Positions 7,351-18,186 of a stretch of 64,000 nt of DNA are shown piece after piece. This DNA comes from Veillonellales bacterium (GTDB lineage: Bacteria > Bacillota > Negativicutes > Veillonellales > Dialisteraceae): assembly GCA_944390485.1 (NCBI GenBank), contig CALXPQ010000003.1:62001-126000 (forward strand). Direction: 5' to 3'. The notes under the pieces are model-generated. The model saw nothing but the letters and a program-made list of their open reading frames with translations, searched no databases and was not told the DNA's origin. Each line of letters starts with the position of its first letter. Positions within the stretch are counted from its first letter, which is position 1. Both the position numbers and the translations under genes were made by a program.

Positions 7351-9387
7351 ATGAAGCTCACGGACGCGGTGACCCGCCTGAAAGGGGTCGGGCCGAAGAT
7401 GGCGGAGAAGCTCGCGCGGCTCGGCATCGCCACGATGGAGGACCTGCTGAATTTCTATCCCCGGCGCTATCAGGACTGGACGAAGATCACGCCCATGGAG
7501 GAGCTCACGTTTGACGAGGAGGCGGCGGTGTACGGCGAGGTGGTGGACGTGAAGGAAGCGCGCCCGCGGCCGCGCATGTCCATCCTCACGGCGGTGCTCA
7601 CCGACGGGACCGGCGCGGTGAATCTGGTGTATTTCAATCAGCCCTGGAAGCGGGACGAATTCGCCCGGGGCCAGCACATCCTCGCCTACGGGCGCGCGGA
7701 GTACCAGTACCGCAAGATCCAGATGAGCAACGCGGACACGGAGGCGGTGGAGCCGGCGGAGCTCGCGGACTTTCAGAAGCTGGTGCCGGTGTATCCGCTC
7801 ACGGAGGGGCTGAAGCTCTCCCGCATGCAGGAGCTCATCCGGCAGGCGCTCGCCCAGGCGGAGGACCTCGCGGAGAATCTGCCCGCGCGGGTGCTCCGCA
7901 AGGAGCGGCTCATGGGGCGGCGGGAGGCGCTCGCGGCCATCCATTTCCCGAAGTCCTGGGCGGAGCAGAAGGCGGCGCGGCGGCGGCTTGCCTTCGAGGA
8001 GCTCTTCTTCATGCAGGCGGGGATCGCGCTCCTCCGGAAGAAGCGGCAGCAGGGCATGGCGGGCATCAAGTGCGCGCCTTCGGGACAGCTCGTGGCGGAT
8101 GCGCTGCAGCGCCTGCCCTTCACGCTCACCGAAGACCAGCGGCGGGCTTTCGCGGACATCGAGGACGACATGGAGGGGCTCGTGCCGATGCAGCGCCTCG
8201 TGCAGGGCGACGTGGGGAGCGGCAAGACGGCCGTGGCGGCGCTCGCCGTCGCGAAGATGACGGAGAACGGCTACCAGAGCGCGCTCATGGTGCCCACGGA
8301 GGTGCTGGCGCAGCAGCATTTCCGGACGCTTACCGGATTTTATGGAGGGCTGCCCATCCGCACGGCGCTCCTTACGGGGACGACGAAGGCGGCGGAGCGG
8401 CGGCAGATCCTCGAAGACCTCGCCGCGGGGGCGATCGATCTCCTCATCGGCACGCACGCCCTCCTCGAAGACGACGTGGTCTTTGCCCGGCTGGGGCTGG
8501 TCATCACGGACGAGCAGCACCGCTTCGGCGTGAAGCAGCGGGAGGCTCTCGAGACGAAGGGCGAGGCCCCGCACACGCTCATCATGACCGCTACGCCCAT
8601 CCCGCGGACGATGGCGCTCTCGGTCTACGGGGACCTGGACGTGTCCGCCATCCGCGGGATGCCCCCGGGCCGTCATCCGGTGAAGACCTACGCCGTGGGG
8701 CGGGACTTGCTGCAGCGGGTGTACCGCTTCATGGAGCGGGAGATGGACGCGGGCCATCAGGTGTACGTGGTGTGTCCCCTCGTGGCGGAGAGCGAGAAGC
8801 AGGACCTCGCCGCGGCGGAGAAGGTGTACCGCGAGCTCAGCGAGAAGGAATTTCCCCGCCATCGCTGCGGCATGGTGCACGGCCGCATGAAGGAGAAGGA
8901 CAAGGAGCAGGTGATGGAGGACTTCTGCACCGGCCGGGTGCAGCTCCTCGTGGCGACGAGCGTCATCGAAGTGGGGGTGAATGTGCCCAATGCGACCATC
9001 ATGTTCGTGTACGGCGCGGACCGCTTCGGCCTGTCCCAGCTCCACCAGCTCCGGGGCCGCGTGGGCCGCGGGAGCGCCCAGTCTTACTGCATCCTCTATA
9101 CGGACAGCACGAGCGACACGGCTCGGGTCCGCATGGAGCTCATGACGCAGATCCAGGACGGCTTCCTCCTCGCGGAGAAGGACCTGCTCCTGCGGGGCTC
9201 GGGGGAATTCTTCGGCTACCACCAGCACGGCATGCCGGACCTGCGGGCGGCAGACATCCTGCGGGACCTGCCGCTCCTCGAGGAAGCGCGCCGCGCGGCG
9301 CGGCGGGAAGTGGCGGCGGGGCTGGACTGCCGGGAAGAGCTCGCCCGGCGCTTCGGCGGGAAGTTCTTCGAGCGCATCTATCATTAA
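7351..9387 (+). CDS. recG: ATP-dependent DNA helicase RecG
   Basis: The 678-residue protein reverses stalled replication forks and branch-migrates Holliday junctions. It has an N-terminal wedge/OB domain (about 55-150), Walker A GDVGSGKT with K292, the RecG-type Walker B DEQH (387-390), the ATPIPRT motif, and the C-terminal helicase half with RGRVGRG and a late SGEFFGYHQHG signature. Length fits Firmicutes RecG. The start follows GGAAAGGAGG. It is a single gene, with a terminator at 9413. Confidence 0.97.
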   Translation: MKLTDAVTRLKGVGPKMAEKLARLGIATMEDLLNFYPRRYQDWTKITPMEELTFDEEAAVYGEVVDVKEARPRPRMSILTAVLTDGTGAVNLVYFNQPWKRDEFARGQHILAYGRAEYQYRKIQMSNADTEAVEPAELADFQKLVPVYPLTEGLKLSRMQELIRQALAQAEDLAENLPARVLRKERLMGRREALAAIHFPKSWAEQKAARRRLAFEELFFMQAGIALLRKKRQQGMAGIKCAPSGQLVADALQRLPFTLTEDQRRAFADIEDDMEGLVPMQRLVQGDVGSGKTAVAALAVAKMTENGYQSALMVPTEVLAQQHFRTLTGFYGGLPIRTALLTGTTKAAERRQILEDLAAGAIDLLIGTHALLEDDVVFARLGLVITDEQHRFGVKQREALETKGEAPHTLIMTATPIPRTMALSVYGDLDVSAIRGMPPGRHPVKTYAVGRDLLQRVYRFMEREMDAGHQVYVVCPLVAESEKQDLAAAEKVYRELSEKEFPRHRCGMVHGRMKEKDKEQVMEDFCTGRVQLLVATSVIEVGVNVPNATIMFVYGADRFGLSQLHQLRGRVGRGSAQSYCILYTDSTSDTARVRMELMTQIQDGFLLAEKDLLLRGSGEFFGYHQHGMPDLRAADILRDLPLLEEARRAARREVAAGLDCREELARRFGGKFFERIYH

Positions 9388-9412
9388 TAATAGAGAAAAA
9401 TATTATATAGAG

Positions 9413-9440
9413 AAAGCCGGGACGCAGGGGCCCGGCTTTT
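9413..9440 (+). terminator. Intrinsic terminator of recG
   Basis: AAAGCCGGG / CCCGGCTTT hairpin followed by TTTT, 25 bases after the recG stop. Confidence 0.85.
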
Positions 9441-9511
9441 CCCTTATCCCGGCCTGCGGAAAGCGGTCCGGCCCGAGGGAAGACGGACAGGTGCATGGAC
9501 AGAAAAAGGAC

Positions 9512-9713
9512 TGGAAAAAAGTCAGGGGAGAAGATATAATATGGTAATTATCAGAGCCGCGGCGGCATCCGGCAGGAGAGGGGCACAGACCGGACGCGGG
9601 CGGTCCGGATTTCCCCGGGTCCTTGCTTGCGGCGGAGTTTTTTTTGCATTACAATAAAATAAATAAGTATGGTTGTGTTGTCCTGTTTTTTACTGAGTTA
9701 GAGATGGAGGTAA
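9512..9713 (+). promoter_or_regulatory. Long guaB leader with two promoters and a hairpin
   Basis: An upstream promoter has TGGAAA (9512-9517) and TATAAT (9535-9540) with 17-base spacing. A second has TTGCGG (9627-9632) and TACAAT (9650-9655), also 17-base. Between them lies the perfect inverted repeat CCGGAC/GTCCGG (9590-9608) and then an eight-T tract near 9638-9645. A transcript from the upstream promoter would carry about 165 bases of leader. I do not recognise a known purine riboswitch in it. The rest of the 326-base gap after recG holds only the recG terminator. Confidence 0.5.
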
Positions 9714-11923
<2,210 letters not shown>

Positions 11924-11953
11924 CCGCGGAAGCCCGAGAAAGGAGAAGGCCTG

Positions 11954-12604
11954 GTGGACAAAATGACTGAAAAGCCGTTCATTCTGCGGGAAGGCTATCC
12001 CTTCATCGGCACGGCGGCCGCGCTGACGGCGCTTTTCGCGTGGCTCGGCTGGCTCCATGCCGCCGTGGTGCCGCTGGCGCTCACCCTGTATTTCGCCTAT
12101 TTCTTCCGCTGCCCGAAGCGCGTCATCCCCGAGGGGGACGACATCCTCGTCTCGCCGGCGGACGGCACCGTCATGGCGGTGGAGGACGACGTGCAGGAAG
12201 ACCTTTTCCTCGGCGAGAAGTGCCACAAAATCACCATATTCCTTTCCGTATTCAACGTACATACGAACCGCGCGCCCATGGCGGGGCGGATCTCGCTCAT
12301 GTCCTACACGCAGGGACGGTTCCGTCCGGCCTACACGGACGGGGTCGGCTATGAGAACGAACGCGGCGCCATCGGCATCACCGGAGAGAAGCGGTCCATC
12401 CTCGTGGTGCAGATCGCGGGGATCCTCGCGCGACGCGTCGTCCTGTGGAGCGAGCTGGGCCGGACCATCCGGAAGGGCGAGCTCTACGGCATGATCAAGT
12501 TCGGCTCCTGCACGGAGCTCTACGTGCCGGGCGACGTGGACATTCTGGTCAAAAAAGGCGATAAGGTCTGCGGGGGCAGCACCATCGTAGGGAGGCTGAA
12601 ATAA
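11954..12604 (+). CDS. psd: Phosphatidylserine decarboxylase, short form
   Basis: The 216-residue pro-enzyme makes phosphatidylethanolamine from phosphatidylserine. It has an N-terminal membrane segment (about 15-42), then SPADGTV, FLSVFNVHTNRAP, and the C-terminal self-cleavage site KFGSCTE. Cleavage between G184 and S185 would give the pyruvoyl group. This is the compact type without the long E. coli N-terminus. The GTG start at 11954 follows AGGAGAAGG, and an ATG three codons later is the alternative. It abuts pssA directly: pssA's TTG start follows the psd stop. Confidence 0.93.
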   Translation: MDKMTEKPFILREGYPFIGTAAALTALFAWLGWLHAAVVPLALTLYFAYFFRCPKRVIPEGDDILVSPADGTVMAVEDDVQEDLFLGEKCHKITIFLSVFNVHTNRAPMAGRISLMSYTQGRFRPAYTDGVGYENERGAIGITGEKRSILVVQIAGILARRVVLWSELGRTIRKGELYGMIKFGSCTELYVPGDVDILVKKGDKVCGGSTIVGRLK

Positions 12605-13330
12605 TTGAATAAATCATGGATTGCCAACGCCGTCACGGCGACGAACGGATTCTGCGGCGCCCTGTCCATTTTCATGTCCATCGAAGGCTGGTTCGACATC
12701 GCGGCCATGCTGATCCTCGTGTCCATGGTGGCGGATTTCTTTGACGGGAAGACCGCCCGCGCGCTCCACACGACGGGGCCGCTCGGCGTCGAACTCGACT
12801 CCATGTGCGACGACATCTCTTTCGGTATCGCACCGGCGACGCTCCTCTACGCGTCCCAGCTCCGGGAATACGGCGCGTTCGCGCTCGTCCCCTGCGCGCT
12901 GCTCGCGGTGTCCTGCGCGTTCCGCCTGGCCCGCTTCAATGTGCGGAGCGACGAAGTGCACGGCTATTTCCAGGGGCTGCCCTGCCCGATGACGGGCATG
13001 ATCACCGCAGGGTACATCCTCTCCGGCGTCGTGCTCTGGCAGCCGGTGACGATCGCGCTCATCCTGCTCGTGGCATACCTCATGGTGAGCGAGATCCACT
13101 ACCCGGACAATAAGGGAGCCAGCGCCGATCAGCTCCACTGGCAGGCGCTCGTCTTCTGCCTCGCGCTCATGGGCGTGCTCACCTTCCTCGCGCCGTCCGC
13201 CTGGTTCGCGGCACTGTGCCTCGCCTTCATCATCTTCGGCATCCTGAATACGTGGCAGAACCGCCGCAAGGCCAGAAGAAAGCGCAGAAGAATCAGAAGA
13301 AGAAAAGCGGGAGATCAGACGGGCTTATGA
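12605..13330 (+). CDS. pssA: CDP-diacylglycerol--serine O-phosphatidyltransferase
   Basis: This 241-residue integral membrane enzyme supplies phosphatidylserine to Psd. The full CDP-alcohol phosphotransferase signature D-x2-D-G-x2-A-R-x8-G-x3-D-x3-D is present at residues 44-69. About six membrane helices follow. The last 23 residues form an Arg/Lys-rich tail, which may grip acidic lipids. The start appears to be TTG directly after the psd stop, so it relies on translational coupling. The gene ends in an ATGA overlap with the glycosyltransferase. Confidence 0.93.
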   Translation: MNKSWIANAVTATNGFCGALSIFMSIEGWFDIAAMLILVSMVADFFDGKTARALHTTGPLGVELDSMCDDISFGIAPATLLYASQLREYGAFALVPCALLAVSCAFRLARFNVRSDEVHGYFQGLPCPMTGMITAGYILSGVVLWQPVTIALILLVAYLMVSEIHYPDNKGASADQLHWQALVFCLALMGVLTFLAPSAWFAALCLAFIIFGILNTWQNRRKARRKRRRIRRRKAGDQTGL

Positions 13331-14586
13331 ATTACGCACTGGATATCATCATGCTTCCAGTACAGTGGATCGTCGTATTCTTTACGATGTATTACATCTT
13401 GCTGGCCATTTTCGGGACGTGGCATCCGAAGGAGAAGAAGATCCTCACTCCGAAGAACCGCTTTGCCATGGTCATCCCGGCTCACAATGAGGAAATGGTG
13501 CTTGGTGATCTTCTGGACAATCTGAAAATGCTGAAATACCCGAAGGAGCTCTACGACGTGTACGTCATCGCGGACAACTGCACGGACGGCACGGCGGAGC
13601 TCGCCCGGCAGCACGGGGCCTACGTGTTCGAACGGTTCAACAAGGAACTGGTGGGCAAAGGCTATGCCATGGACTGGGTATTTCCGAAGATATTCGCCCT
13701 GAACAAGGGGTATGACGCGTTCTGCGTCTTCGATGCGGACAATCTGGTGCATCTGGATTTCCTGCTGGAGATGAACAGCCGCCTCATGAAAGGGCAGAAG
13801 GTCCTGCAGGGGTATCTCTCCGCCAAGAATCCCACCGATTCGTGGGTGGCGGGAACCTTTGCCATCGCGTTCTGGACGGTGAACCACCTGTGGCACCTGG
13901 GGAAGTACAACATCGGTCTCTCCACGGCGCTGGGCGGCACGGGCATGTGCATCGCCGCCGACGTGATCAAAAAATACGGCTGGGGCTGCGAATGCCTCAC
14001 CGAAGACATGGAATTTTCCATGAAATGCCTCTCCCACGGCATCCGCACCTGCTGGGTGCACGACGCCATCATCTACGACGAGAAGCCCATCAGTTTCATG
14101 GCGTCGTGGCGGCAGCGCAAGCGCTGGGCGCAGGGGCAGTTCGACTGCGCGGAGCGGTATATCCCCATCCTGCTGAAGGAGGGGCTCCGCCGGCACAGCA
14201 TCCGCATCCTGGACGGCATCATGCAGCTCCTGCAGAACTATTTCCTGCTGCTGTCCACGTTCTACGCCGTCATGACGTACATCAATATTTTCCATCCCTG
14301 CTTCACGGTGATCCTCTATAACGACAAGCTCCTGCCGTCGCAGTTCTGGACCGTCGTGACCGTGCTCCAGTACATCCTGCCTTTCATCGTGCTCATGCAG
14401 ATCAAGGTGCCGAGGAAGATCTGGTTCTACTGGCTGCTCTATCCGGTCTTCATGTATTCGTGGATCCCCGTGACGTTCCTCGGATTCCTCGACCGGCACA
14501 AAAAGGGATGGGTGCATACGATCCATACCAGAAGCATCCACTTCGAGGATGCCTCTCTTACACGGAAGAAAGAGATCGACCAGTAA
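13327..14586 (+). CDS. Membrane-bound family 2 glycosyltransferase
   Basis: The 419-residue protein has one N-terminal membrane helix (about 8-30), a cytosolic GT2 domain, and three or four C-terminal helices (from about 300). Catalytic landmarks are VIPAHNEE, the DAD triad (136-138), TED (about 225-227), and QRKRW (263-267), the QxxRW motif of processive synthases such as cellulose or hyaluronan synthase. It probably makes or extends a surface polysaccharide or glycolipid, but the sugar is unknown. The ATG overlaps the pssA stop (ATGA), and surE begins on its last base. Confidence 0.85.
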   Translation: MNYALDIIMLPVQWIVVFFTMYYILLAIFGTWHPKEKKILTPKNRFAMVIPAHNEEMVLGDLLDNLKMLKYPKELYDVYVIADNCTDGTAELARQHGAYVFERFNKELVGKGYAMDWVFPKIFALNKGYDAFCVFDADNLVHLDFLLEMNSRLMKGQKVLQGYLSAKNPTDSWVAGTFAIAFWTVNHLWHLGKYNIGLSTALGGTGMCIAADVIKKYGWGCECLTEDMEFSMKCLSHGIRTCWVHDAIIYDEKPISFMASWRQRKRWAQGQFDCAERYIPILLKEGLRRHSIRILDGIMQLLQNYFLLLSTFYAVMTYINIFHPCFTVILYNDKLLPSQFWTVVTVLQYILPFIVLMQIKVPRKIWFYWLLYPVFMYSWIPVTFLGFLDRHKKGWVHTIHTRSIHFEDASLTRKKEIDQ

Positions 14587-15353
14587 TGCATATATTTCTC
14601 ACCAATGACGATGGGGTGGAAGCACCGGGTATCCGAGCGATGGCCCGGGCGCTTTCATCTCTGGGGCGCGTGACGGTGCTCGCGCCGCATCACGGGCGGA
14701 GCTCCTGCTCCAGCTCGCTCACGCTGCACCAGTACCTGCGCGTGTGGCCGAAGCCGTCGTACGGCGAAGGGACCGACGTCTTCGCCTGCAACGGCACCAC
14801 GGCGGACTGCTGCAAGGTGGCGCTGGAATACTGGCTCCGGGAAGACAAGCCGGATCTGATCGTCTCCGGCATCAACAACGGCTACAACACGGGGAGCGAC
14901 TGCCTCTACAGCGGCACCGTGGCCGGCGCGATGGAAGGGACCTTCTTCGGCATCCCGTCCATCGCCGTATCGGCGGAGACCGCGAAGAAGCCGGACTTCC
15001 TCGCGCGGGCGGCGGAGTTCGCCTGCCGCGTCATCGGCCGGTACTTCGTGAAGAAACAGTACCGGGGCATCCTGAATCTCAATATCCCCGAAGCGTCCGC
15101 CATGGACTGGGCGTCTCTCCACGTGACGAAGCTCGGCTTCCAGCGCTACGACAACGCCATCCGGGCGCTCGAAGACCCCTCGGGCCGCGTTGGCTACTGG
15201 CTCGCCGGCACGCCCGTGGGCGGCCATGCGCCGGACGAAGACGTGTACTGGGTCCACCGCGGCGAAGCGACGCTCACGCCCATCTGGTGGGACCAGACCG
15301 ATACGTCCCGCCTCCTCGAAGTCCAGCACATCGCGCAGGAAAAAATTGACTGA
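14586..15353 (+). CDS. surE: 5'-nucleotidase SurE
   Basis: The 255-residue protein has the SurE N-terminus MHIFLTNDDGVEAPG (metal ligands D8, D9), HGRSSCSSSLT, and VSGINNGYNTG. SurE removes phosphate from nucleoside monophosphates and can act in stress survival. Its start shares one base with the glycosyltransferase stop. The last codons contain the -35 element of the following tRNA gene. Confidence 0.95.
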   Translation: MHIFLTNDDGVEAPGIRAMARALSSLGRVTVLAPHHGRSSCSSSLTLHQYLRVWPKPSYGEGTDVFACNGTTADCCKVALEYWLREDKPDLIVSGINNGYNTGSDCLYSGTVAGAMEGTFFGIPSIAVSAETAKKPDFLARAAEFACRVIGRYFVKKQYRGILNLNIPEASAMDWASLHVTKLGFQRYDNAIRALEDPSGRVGYWLAGTPVGGHAPDEDVYWVHRGEATLTPIWWDQTDTSRLLEVQHIAQEKID

Positions 15354-15375
15354 TTTCCCGCGCCTGTGATACAAT
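15346..15375 (+). promoter_or_regulatory. tRNA-Leu promoter overlapping the surE stop
   Basis: TTGACT (15346-15351) and an extended -10 TGATACAAT ending at 15375 are spaced 18 bases apart. The -35 covers the end of surE. Confidence 0.75.
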
Positions 15376-15394
15376 AAGTTCCGTCAGCACCCGG

Positions 15395-15480
15395 GCCGGA
15401 GTGGCGGAATGGCAGACGCATCAGACTCAAAATCTGACGGGGGCAACTTCGTGCGGGTTCAAGTCCCGCCTCCGGCACCA
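15395..15480 (+). tRNA. tRNA-Leu (anticodon CAA)
   Basis: The 86-base gene has the acceptor pair GCCGGAG/CTCCGGC, an anticodon arm TCAGA-CTCAAAA-TCTGA that gives anticodon CAA, and a long variable arm typical of leucine tRNA. The T arm contains GGTTCAAGTCC and the CCA end is encoded. It reads UUG codons. Confidence 0.95.
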
Positions 15481-15483
15481 ATG

Positions 15484-15526
15484 AAAAAAGACACCATCAG
15501 GAAATCTCCTGGCGGTGTCTTTTTTG
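15484..15526 (+). terminator. Intrinsic terminator of tRNA-Leu
   Basis: A long hairpin, AAAAAAGACACC...GGTGTCTTTTTT with an inner CAGGA/TCCTG stem, follows the tRNA. Confidence 0.9.
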
Positions 15527-15794
15527 TGTGATTGTAGGCCTTGCGTTTTACGGACTGCCGGTGCCTGTACGGAATCGGCAGATGTATGAGCGCGGCGTTT
15601 CTTCGTCGCGGGGCTCGAACGGGACCCGGGCAGGGGGATTGCGGGAGATCCTGCATCGGCTGCCTGGGCGTCCGGCGGGAAGCGAGTACCTTGACCTCCG
15701 GCTGAGAATCTTTTCCTGCACCGGACAATTTATGCAGATCACAGGCGGTCAGGGGGCAGTGCGCAGGAAAAGGTGTAGAAAAAAAGCGGATAGG
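15527..15794. other. Intergenic stretch with no recognised feature
   Basis: Between the tRNA terminator and the terminator of the leftward transporter I see no convincing gene, repeat or promoter. Short reading frames here lack ribosome sites. The place next to a tRNA 3' end would suit an integration scar, but no copy of the tRNA 3' end was found. Confidence 0.5.
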
Positions 15795-15835
15795 AAAAGG
15801 CCCCATCCGATCAATGGACCGGACGGGGCCTTTGG
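15795..15835 (-). terminator. Intrinsic terminator of the SstT-type gene
   Basis: On the minus strand AAAGGCCCC and GGGGCCTTTT flank a GTCCGGTCC/GGAT-rich inner stem and end in T residues, just after the transporter stop. Confidence 0.8.
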
Positions 15836-15845
15836 GGTTGAACGA

Positions 15846-17099
15846 TTACTGGCGGCGCGGACGGAGGTCGGCGGAGGTGAGGGTGCCGGCTCGGGCGCGC
15901 TGCGCAAATTCCGCGGTCGCGGTGAAGAGCACGTCGCTGGAGCTGTTCAGCGCGGTCTCGCAGGCGTCTTCGAGGACGCTGATGACGAAGCCGACGCCGA
16001 CCACCTGCATGGCGATGTCATTGCCGATGCCGAAGGAGGCGCAGGCCACCGGGATGAGGAGGAGCGAGCCGCCCGCTACGCCGGAGGCGCCGCACGCGCC
16101 GATGGTGGAGACGATGCACAGGAGGAGCGCCGTGGGGAGGTCCACTACGATGCCCAGCGTATGTGCCGCAGCGAGGGCGAGCACGGAGATGGTGATGGAT
16201 GCGCCGGCCATGTTGATGGTCGCGCCGAGCGGGATCGAGATGGTGTACGTATCCGGGTTCAGGCCGAGGCGCTTGCACAGGTTCAGGTTCACCGGGATGT
16301 TCGCCGCGGAGCTACGAGTGAAGAAGGCGTACACGCCGGATTCACGGATGGTGGCCCACACGAGCGGATAGGGATTCTTGCGGATATTCAGGAAAACGAT
16401 GAAAGGATTCATGACGAGCGCCACGAAGAAGTACGATGTGATGAGCACGCCCAGCAGCTGGATGTAGCCGACGAGAGCGGAGAGGCCGCTCGTGCCGACG
16501 GACTGGGCGACGAGGCCCATGATGCCGATGGGAGCGCAGCGGATGACCCACTGCACGACCGTGGTGATGCACTTGGCGATGTCATCGAGGAAGGCTTTCG
16601 TAGCCGGCGTGCCTGCGCTGCGGAAGGCGATGCCCATGATGATGGCCCATGCGAGGATGCCGATGTAGTTCGCATTGAGCAGGGCGGAGACCGGATTGTC
16701 CACCACGGAGAGGATCAGGTTGTGCAGGACTTCCACGATGCCGCTCGGCGGATTCACTTCCGCATTGGCCACCTGCAGGTGCAGCGTGGACGGGAAGAGG
16801 AAGGACATGGTGACGCCCACGAGGGACGCGCAGAAAGTGCCGATGAGGTACAGGATGATGACCGGTTTCATATTGGCGTCGCCGCCGTCTTTTTTCTGTG
16901 CCATGGCGTTCATGACGAGGAAAAAGACGAGCACCGGGGCCACGCCCTTCAGAGCGCGCACGAAGAGGTCGCCGAAAATGGTGAGCACCGGCACGAGCGA
17001 CGGCACGAACGTCGCGATGAGGATGCCGATGACGAGGCCGACGGCGATCTGCTTGATGAGAGCGACGCGGGCGAGGTAATTCTTGATGGCTGTGAACAA
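15846..17099 (-). CDS. sstT: Serine/threonine:sodium symporter, SstT type
   Basis: This 417-residue dicarboxylate/amino-acid:cation symporter has eight or so membrane segments and two re-entrant loops. Diagnostic stretches are [13 protein letters not shown] (serine-rich HP1 loop) and [13 protein letters not shown] (TM7 substrate/sodium site). Length and the SSAANIPV form match SstT, which imports serine and threonine with sodium, rather than glutamate carriers of the same fold. It is a single minus-strand gene with its own promoter (17146-17174) and terminator, divergent from lpxI. Confidence 0.92.
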   Translation of the reverse strand: MFTAIKNYLARVALIKQIAVGLVIGILIATFVPSLVPVLTIFGDLFVRALKGVAPVLVFFLVMNAMAQKKDGGDANMKPVIILYLIGTFCASLVGVTMSFLFPSTLHLQVANAEVNPPSGIVEVLHNLILSVVDNPVSALLNANYIGILAWAIIMGIAFRSAGTPATKAFLDDIAKCITTVVQWVIRCAPIGIMGLVAQSVGTSGLSALVGYIQLLGVLITSYFFVALVMNPFIVFLNIRKNPYPLVWATIRESGVYAFFTRSSAANIPVNLNLCKRLGLNPDTYTISIPLGATINMAGASITISVLALAAAHTLGIVVDLPTALLLCIVSTIGACGASGVAGGSLLLIPVACASFGIGNDIAMQVVGVGFVISVLEDACETALNSSSDVLFTATAEFAQRARAGTLTSADLRPRRQ

Positions 17100-17145
17100 A
17101 ATCAGATTCCTCCTTTATCTTGGTTCTGCTGAGATAATTACCATC

Positions 17146-17174
17146 AGTATACCCCATCTTCTTACTTTAATCAA
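17146..17174 (-). promoter_or_regulatory. Promoter of sstT
   Basis: On the minus strand TTGATT (17169-17174) and TATACT (17146-17151) are spaced 17 bases apart, followed by an AAAGGAGG ribosome site. Confidence 0.8.
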
Positions 17175-17367
17175 ACATAGAATGAGATTATGGAATGATC
17201 AGATGATTTGAATGGATAAATGGAACGGACCCGGTTTTTATTAAGAGGAATAAATAAAGGAGCGGCTTTGAACTGGCCCGGGTGCAGGCCGCGGGGCTTT
17301 ATGATAAAATAATTGTGTATGCAATCAATACGGGAATCGCTTTGGCGGTTTCTTTCTGGAGGAACGT

Positions 17368-18186
17368 ATGGAACGAATCGGACTGCTCGCGGGCGTGGGA
17401 ACGCTGCCCGTCGAGTTTCTGCAGGCCGTGCAGGCGCAGGGTTATGAGGTGGTGTGCGTCGCGGTCATCCCCGGCGTGGACCCGCGGCTCGAGACACTGG
17501 CGGACGTGTATTACGACATCAATGTGGCCAAGCTGAACAAGATCATCAAGACGCTTGTCAAGGAAAACGTCAAAGAAGTGACGATGCTCGGCAAGGTGAC
17601 GAAAGAGTGGCTCTTCAAAGGGCTGCATCTGCCGGATATGCGCGCGCTGAAGCTCCTGAACCGCCTGCGCAACCGCAAGGACGATACGATCATGCTCGCC
17701 ATCGTGGACGAACTGGCAAAAGACGGGATCTCCGTGCTCGACCAGACGAAGTATCTGAAGCCGCTCATGCCGGGTCCGCAGGTCTTCACGAAGAAGAAAC
17801 CCACGGAAGATCAGATGAAGGACGTGGCGTACGGCTTCTGCACGGCGAAGATGCTGGGCGGCATGGACATCGGGCAGACCGTCGTGGTGAAGAATCAGGC
17901 GGTGATGGCGCTGGAAGCCATTGAGGGGACGGACGCGTGCATCCGCCGCGGCGGCGAACTGGGCCGGGGCGGCTCCGTAGTGGTGAAGACGGCGAAGCCG
18001 AAGCAGGACACGCGCTTCGACGTGCCGGCCGTAGGCCTGCAGACGCTCCATTCCATGATCGACAGCGGCTGCACGGTGCTGGCCATCGAGGCGTACCGCA
18101 CGCTCTTTGCAGAAAAAGACGCGGTGATTCAGGAAGCGGACAGAAAGGGCATCATCATCCTGTCCGTGGAACAGGGACAGTTATGA
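17368..18186 (+). CDS. lpxI: UDP-2,3-diacylglucosamine hydrolase LpxI
   Basis: The 272-residue protein belongs to the DUF1009/LpxI family: it starts ERIGLLAGVGTLPVEF and has GKVTKEWLFKG and RRGGELGRGGSVVVKTAKP. LpxI cleaves UDP-2,3-diacylglucosamine to lipid X, replacing LpxH. The ribosome site is GGAGG before ATG 17368. It heads the LPS operon here and overlaps lpxB by 4 bases (ATGA). AT-rich TATGATAAAAT (17300-17310) is a possible -10, but no clear -35 was found. Confidence 0.93.
   Translation: MERIGLLAGVGTLPVEFLQAVQAQGYEVVCVAVIPGVDPRLETLADVYYDINVAKLNKIIKTLVKENVKEVTMLGKVTKEWLFKGLHLPDMRALKLLNRLRNRKDDTIMLAIVDELAKDGISVLDQTKYLKPLMPGPQVFTKKKPTEDQMKDVAYGFCTAKMLGGMDIGQTVVVKNQAVMALEAIEGTDACIRRGGELGRGGSVVVKTAKPKQDTRFDVPAVGLQTLHSMIDSGCTVLAIEAYRTLFAEKDAVIQEADRKGIIILSVEQGQL

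Noticed and set aside
7231..9384. 717-codon frame opposite recG
   Set aside because: Antisense shadow with His/Arg-rich composition; recG has all its motifs.
13216..13326. Longer N-terminus for the glycosyltransferase
   Set aside because: The extension lies inside pssA and reads as basic low-complexity; ATG 13327 starts directly with the membrane helix.
15194..15481. Frame reading GLEPARSCPRQ over the tRNA
   Set aside because: This is the well-known false protein read from the reverse strand of a tRNA-Leu gene.
15481..15845. Integration site next to tRNA-Leu
   Set aside because: No duplicate of the tRNA 3' end, integrase or mobile gene is present.
15528..17132. 534-codon frame opposite sstT
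   Set aside because: Shadow of the transporter gene, Asp/Gly/His-rich and without a ribosome site.
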